In this document: piece after piece, positions 61,068 to 64,000 of the stretch
Position numbering within the stretch: position 1 is the stretch's first letter
Layout: each line of letters starts with the position of its first letter
From: Paenalcaligenes sp035301625
GTDB taxonomy: Bacteria > Pseudomonadota > Gammaproteobacteria > Burkholderiales > Burkholderiaceae_B
Reading direction: 5' to 3'
Assembly (NCBI GenBank): GCA_035301625.1
Contig: DATGTW010000070.1
Coordinates: 35,077 to 99,076, forward strand
DNA: 64,000 nt
Notes under the pieces: model-generated
Database searches by the model: none
What the model saw: the letters and a program-made list of their open reading frames with translations, nothing else
What the model was told of the DNA's origin: nothing
Made by a program: the position numbers and the translations under genes

Positions 61068-61808
61068 CTAGTTTCTCTCGGGATAACTCAGGCACCAGCG
61101 GGCAAATTCATGTGCATTTTGAGTTGTTATGCTTTCGGGTGCGTGTTCCAACACAGTATGTTTATGCGCCAAGCTCTCTGAAACATGCGCATCCCAAGAA
61201 AAGCTTACCGGTATGATTCGTTCTGCATAACGCTCTTTCCAATCGGTAACGATACCACTGGCCAATGGCTCTTTTGGAGTCAGTTTATTCAATAAAAGAT
61301 GGGTTTGCGCCGCAAGCTCATACTGGTCTAAAAGCACATGGGCTGCGTAGTCAGGCTCACAAACTAAAAAATGAAAATCACACTGCTCTTGCAGTATGCG
61401 TGTTGCTGCAGGATGGCTTGGAAAATCAAAAATAACCCAGTCAGGTTTAATTCCGATTTGCCCCTCTTGTAATGCATCAAGCACCATTGAAAACATCGAT
61501 TCGATTACTTGCGCATTAACGCGTGCAGTACGTGGCGCATTTCGCCCAAATGGCAGTATCCAAAGGCCCTCTTTTATCTGTAATAGTTGGCTTACCCAAT
61601 GCTCCCCTTCCCAGAAAACAGCAGCCCATCCCTGTTCATCGAGATAGGGAACATCAAAATGCAGCCGCAACAGATCAGAATCATTCATATCAACGACCAA
61701 GACTGACTGACCCGAATGGTGTAACGCGGCTGCAAGCAAAGCTGTCATACTGGTGGTTCCCACTCCACCACGTAATCCAGAGAAACCAACAACAGTACTA
61801 TTCGTCAA
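61068..61808 (-). CDS. bcsQ: BcsQ/YhjQ-type MinD-like ATPase (orphan)
   Basis: A 246-residue P-loop protein resembling cellulose-synthesis localisation factor BcsQ: GLRGGVGTTS (residues 11-20) with Arg and Thr in place of the usual lysines, as in E. coli BcsQ, then VLVVDMNDSDLLRLHFDVPY and a DEQGWAAVFWEGEHW segment. BcsQ directs cellulose synthase to a cell pole. No bcsA, bcsB, bcsZ or bcsC lies next to it. The start is uncertain: TTG at 61808 has GGGGA six bases upstream, whereas GTG at 61814 touches that site. A role with the Tad-like apparatus, which lacks TadZ, is conceivable but unsupported. Confidence 0.75.
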   Translation of the reverse strand: MTNSTVVGFSGLRGGVGTTSMTALLAAALHHSGQSVLVVDMNDSDLLRLHFDVPYLDEQGWAAVFWEGEHWVSQLLQIKEGLWILPFGRNAPRTARVNAQVIESMFSMVLDALQEGQIGIKPDWVIFDFPSHPAATRILQEQCDFHFLVCEPDYAAHVLLDQYELAAQTHLLLNKLTPKEPLASGIVTDWKERYAERIIPVSFSWDAHVSESLAHKHTVLEHAPESITTQNAHEFARWCLSYPERN

Positions 61809-61964
61809 ACCCACTCCCCTCGGTTTTGGTATTCAAGCAGAACTTAGTTGCAGACTCTTTGTCTGTAAGAGCCTCATAGTGGGAGTCGATATTAACCTAT
61901 TCACATCCGGGCAACCCCCCGGCAATGTTAATTTGCGTTAATTAATTTGATTGATAAAGGCAAC

Positions 61965-62009
61965 AAAAAAGGATGTAATCAGATCCCTGCTGGAATACCG
62001 ATTACACCC
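61965..62009 (-). terminator. Intrinsic terminator after the CoA-transferase gene
   Basis: On the minus strand GGGTGTAATC pairs with GATTACATCC (62000-62009 and 61971-61980, one G-T pair) around a 19-base loop and is followed by TTTTTT (61965-61970). It lies 45 bases after the gene's stop. Confidence 0.7.
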
Positions 62010-62054
62010 TTCACAGAATCATGAAAGAGCGCGAAATTATTGATTTAATAAAAC

Positions 62055-63206
62055 TCAATCATTTTCAAACTCATCCCAACTGACACGTACCTCAGGTGAA
62101 GCCAAGCTGGGCGGCGTATACCGCAATGTAGCTGGGGTTCTTGAAAGTTTGATTGGCGATGCTACGCCCTGATATTCTCCTTGTGAATAAATCATTTGGC
62201 GATGCTGGGTATGTGGATGCTGTAATGACTCTTTAACATTTAACACCGGAGCAGCGGGCACGCCAGAGCGTAATAAAGTCTCGGCAATAACATTGGCATC
62301 ATGTCCTTCTAGCGCTTGGGACAACACCTCATGTAACGCGTCTCTATTATTTAAACGATCTTTGTTTGTTTTAAAACGCGCTTCGTTGGCTACTTCGGGG
62401 ATTTCCAGCAACTGTGTCAATTGTGTAAATTGACGATCATTACCCACCGCCAGAAAAATATCTCCTGCCTGAGTATGTATCGTTTCGTAGGGTGCAATAT
62501 TAGGATGTGCATTGCCACTACGTTGCGGTGTTCTCCCATTGCCGAAAAAATTAGCAGCATGTGGATGCAACAAAGAAAGCGCACAATCAAATAAAGTAAT
62601 ATCTAAAAACTGCCCACGGCCGCTTTGATTACGTTCTTGTAGTGCCAGCAAAATCCCCACAGCTGCATTCAAGCCAGTAACCATATCAACAACGGGAAGC
62701 CCTACGCGTGTGGCATCACCATCGGCTTCGCCATTCACACTCATTAAACCGCATAATGCCTGAGCACAGGCATCGTAACCAGGCAAGCCCCCTAATGGGC
62801 CATCTGCACCAAACCCCGTCACTCGACAATGCACTAGCTGAGGATAATGCTCTTGTAAGTACTCAACAGTAAATCCCCATTTCTCTAGGGTGCCGGGCTT
62901 AAAGTTTTCAACCAGCACATCAGCATCGCGCAAAAGCTCTCTGAGATATTCTTGCCCCTCAGCTACAGATAAATCTACTGACACTCCTTTTTTATTACGA
63001 TTAACACCATTAAAGTAACTGGATACTTCGCCCACGAAAGGGGGGCCCCAAGCGCGTGTTTCATCTCCAAATGGCGGCTCTACTTTCAGCACATCTGCGC
63101 CATGATCACCAAGAATTTGGGTACAATAAGGGCCGCCCAGCACCCGAGATAAATCGACAACACGGATGCCGTGCAAAGACCCTGCATTCATATTTTCAGA
63201 CTGCAT
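62055..63206 (-). CDS. CaiB/BaiF-family (class III) CoA-transferase
   Basis: Moves CoA between carboxylic acids through an aspartyl-CoA thioester. It is 383 residues: VVDLSRVLGGPYCTQILGDH, the ADVLKVEPPFGDETR segment, and the catalytic aspartate in GLPGYDACAQALCGLM. Substrate cannot be inferred. It starts 13 bases after the Bug-type binding-protein gene on the same strand, a pairing common in Bordetella-type genomes, which suggests uptake and activation of the same organic acid. Confidence 0.92.
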   Translation of the reverse strand: MQSENMNAGSLHGIRVVDLSRVLGGPYCTQILGDHGADVLKVEPPFGDETRAWGPPFVGEVSSYFNGVNRNKKGVSVDLSVAEGQEYLRELLRDADVLVENFKPGTLEKWGFTVEYLQEHYPQLVHCRVTGFGADGPLGGLPGYDACAQALCGLMSVNGEADGDATRVGLPVVDMVTGLNAAVGILLALQERNQSGRGQFLDITLFDCALSLLHPHAANFFGNGRTPQRSGNAHPNIAPYETIHTQAGDIFLAVGNDRQFTQLTQLLEIPEVANEARFKTNKDRLNNRDALHEVLSQALEGHDANVIAETLLRSGVPAAPVLNVKESLQHPHTQHRQMIYSQGEYQGVASPIKLSRTPATLRYTPPSLASPEVRVSWDEFEND

Positions 63207-63219
63207 AACTTTTCCAAAA

Positions 63220-64000
63220 TTAATCTAACACCACATTTTCGGACTCAATAATTTCAGCCCATTTTTCAACCTCTGTATCAATAAAGGCCTTTAATGCTTG
63301 CGGGCTACGATCATCTACTTCAACAATTCCTTGTGCAGATAAAAGACTACGCACCTCATCCTCATTGAGCACATCAACAAAAGTGGCACTAAGTTTTTCT
63401 ATTACTTGTGGTTCCATGCCTTTGGGTCCCACAACACCAAAAAACACGCTGACATCGTAATCCTCTAAACCCTGCTCCTCCAGAGTTGGCACATCAGGCA
63501 ATGATTCTGAACGTTCATCAGTCGTTACGCCAATGGCCTTAAGACGCCCTTCTTCTATGTGTGGAATGGCCGTCATCACATCAGTGAAAGTCATATCAGT
63601 CTGACCCGCTATAAGGTCTACCAATGCCGGGCCGGTACCGCGGTAAGGAATGTGTAATACATCCGTGTCGGCAATGCGATTGAACATGACACCCGCTAAA
63701 TGTGAGGAGGCACCATTACCAGAAGAGCCGTAAGTTAATGTGCCTGGATTATTTTTAGCGTAATCAATTAATTCAGATAAATTGTCTGCGGGTAGCTCAG
63801 GGTTTATTACCAAAATATTAGGTAAATGCCCAATACGTGCAATGGGATCAAAGCTTGTACGTGGATCATAGGTGATATCTTGATACAGACTTACATTAAT
63901 AGCCAATGGCCCAGATGTGCCAAACAATAACGTGTAGCCATCAGGTTTAGCGCCTGCCACATATTGCGAGCCTATATTACCTCCAGCCCCACCCTTGTTT
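63220..64000 (-). CDS. Bug/TctC-family solute-binding protein, 5' end beyond window
   Basis: Periplasmic binding protein of the tripartite tricarboxylate transporter type. The frame is open through base 64000 with no start inside, so the N-terminus and signal peptide are missing; codons at the edge read NKGGAGGNIGSQYVAGA, a family hallmark. Further motifs are PDGYTLLFGTSG, LTYGSSGNGASSHLAGVMF and HIPYRGTGPALVDLIAGQTD. Such proteins are greatly expanded in Bordetella relatives and often lack the membrane subunits nearby. Ligand unknown, probably a carboxylate. Confidence 0.92.
   Translation of the reverse strand, partial: NKGGAGGNIGSQYVAGAKPDGYTLLFGTSGPLAINVSLYQDITYDPRTSFDPIARIGHLPNILVINPELPADNLSELIDYAKNNPGTLTYGSSGNGASSHLAGVMFNRIADTDVLHIPYRGTGPALVDLIAGQTDMTFTDVMTAIPHIEEGRLKAIGVTTDERSESLPDVPTLEEQGLEDYDVSVFFGVVGPKGMEPQVIEKLSATFVDVLNEDEVRSLLSAQGIVEVDDRSPQALKAFIDTEVEKWAEIIESENVVLD

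Noticed and set aside
61068..61808. TadZ/CpaE identity for the MinD-like protein
   Set aside because: The sequence after the P-loop (LLRLHFDV, QGWAAVFWEG) follows BcsQ, there is no receiver-like N-terminal domain, and it is 31 kb from the pilus locus.

Overview
The window looks like a chromosomal segment of a betaproteobacterium of order Burkholderiales, most likely family Alcaligenaceae (relatives of Bordetella, Paenalcaligenes, Oligella or Pusillimonas). The evidence is gene order (leuC-leuD-leuB-asd-fimV-truA; hemC-hemD-hemX-hemY-ppa; thrB next to a BPSS1780-type membrane protein; a Bug-type solute-binding protein beside a CaiB/BaiF CoA-transferase). Base composition is noticeably more AT-rich than in Bordetella itself. 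The genus call is inference. Genes are densely packed. I found no insertion sequence, phage, integrase or CRISPR array.

Layout: (a) 0.1-8.9 kb is a minus-strand run aroC, M48 lipoprotein protease, leuC, leuD, leuB, asd, fimV-like, truA: leucine, aspartate-family and chorismate synthesis plus tRNA modification. (b) 9.0-20.2 kb is mixed-strand housekeeping: SelO, a TDT/TehA-type anion transporter, DUF2069, YihY, a CBS protein, DusA, ThrB, a BPSS1780 membrane protein, and a MASE3-PAS-PAS-GGDEF-EAL c-di-GMP protein whose GGDEF motif is degenerate. (c) 20.2-29.5 kb is a compact minus-strand Tad/Flp-like pilus or secretion locus: pilin-like protein, TadG-like protein, two unrecognised proteins, CpaB, secretin CpaC, an FHA-CpaF fusion ATPase, TadB, TadC and a DUF192-like protein. 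It lacks visible TadZ, prepilin peptidase and TadD. (d) 29.9-40.1 kb holds an FAH-family hydrolase, Ppa, the hem cluster, a 42-residue small membrane protein coupled to a TerC-family gene, SucCD, a DUF2889 protein and RecX. (e) 40.1-42.4 kb has recA under a LexA-type operator, divergent from rdgC. (f) 42.4-50.9 kb has a Crp/Fnr regulator beside hemN, a perfect FNR-type box, and a six-gene Mrp cation/proton antiporter operon. (g) 51-54.4 kb has a secreted protein of unknown function, a tonB-exbB-exbD operon behind a Fur-type box, and an Ivy lysozyme inhibitor. (h) 54.7-60.4 kb has two identical tRNA-Val(TAC) genes, hupB, a PLP enzyme of the Cys/Met group, rlmB, rnr and tRNA-Leu(CAG). (i) 60.7-64 kb has a metal-domain protein lacking its CxxC, an orphan BcsQ-type P-loop protein, a CoA-transferase and the 3' part of a Bug-family gene running off the window edge.

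Together the genes suggest a respiratory organism with a full TCA cycle that makes haem by both routes, with oxygen-responsive control of hemN, TonB-dependent iron uptake under Fur, SOS control of recA, and surface/biofilm functions (Tad-like apparatus, c-di-GMP phosphodiesterase, BcsQ). The least explained parts are the Tad-like locus with its two unknown proteins and FHA-fused ATPase, the terC-coupled small protein, and several palindromic intergenic elements. I see no clear-cut new multi-gene system. The first 114 bases, downstream of truA, hold nothing I can name.
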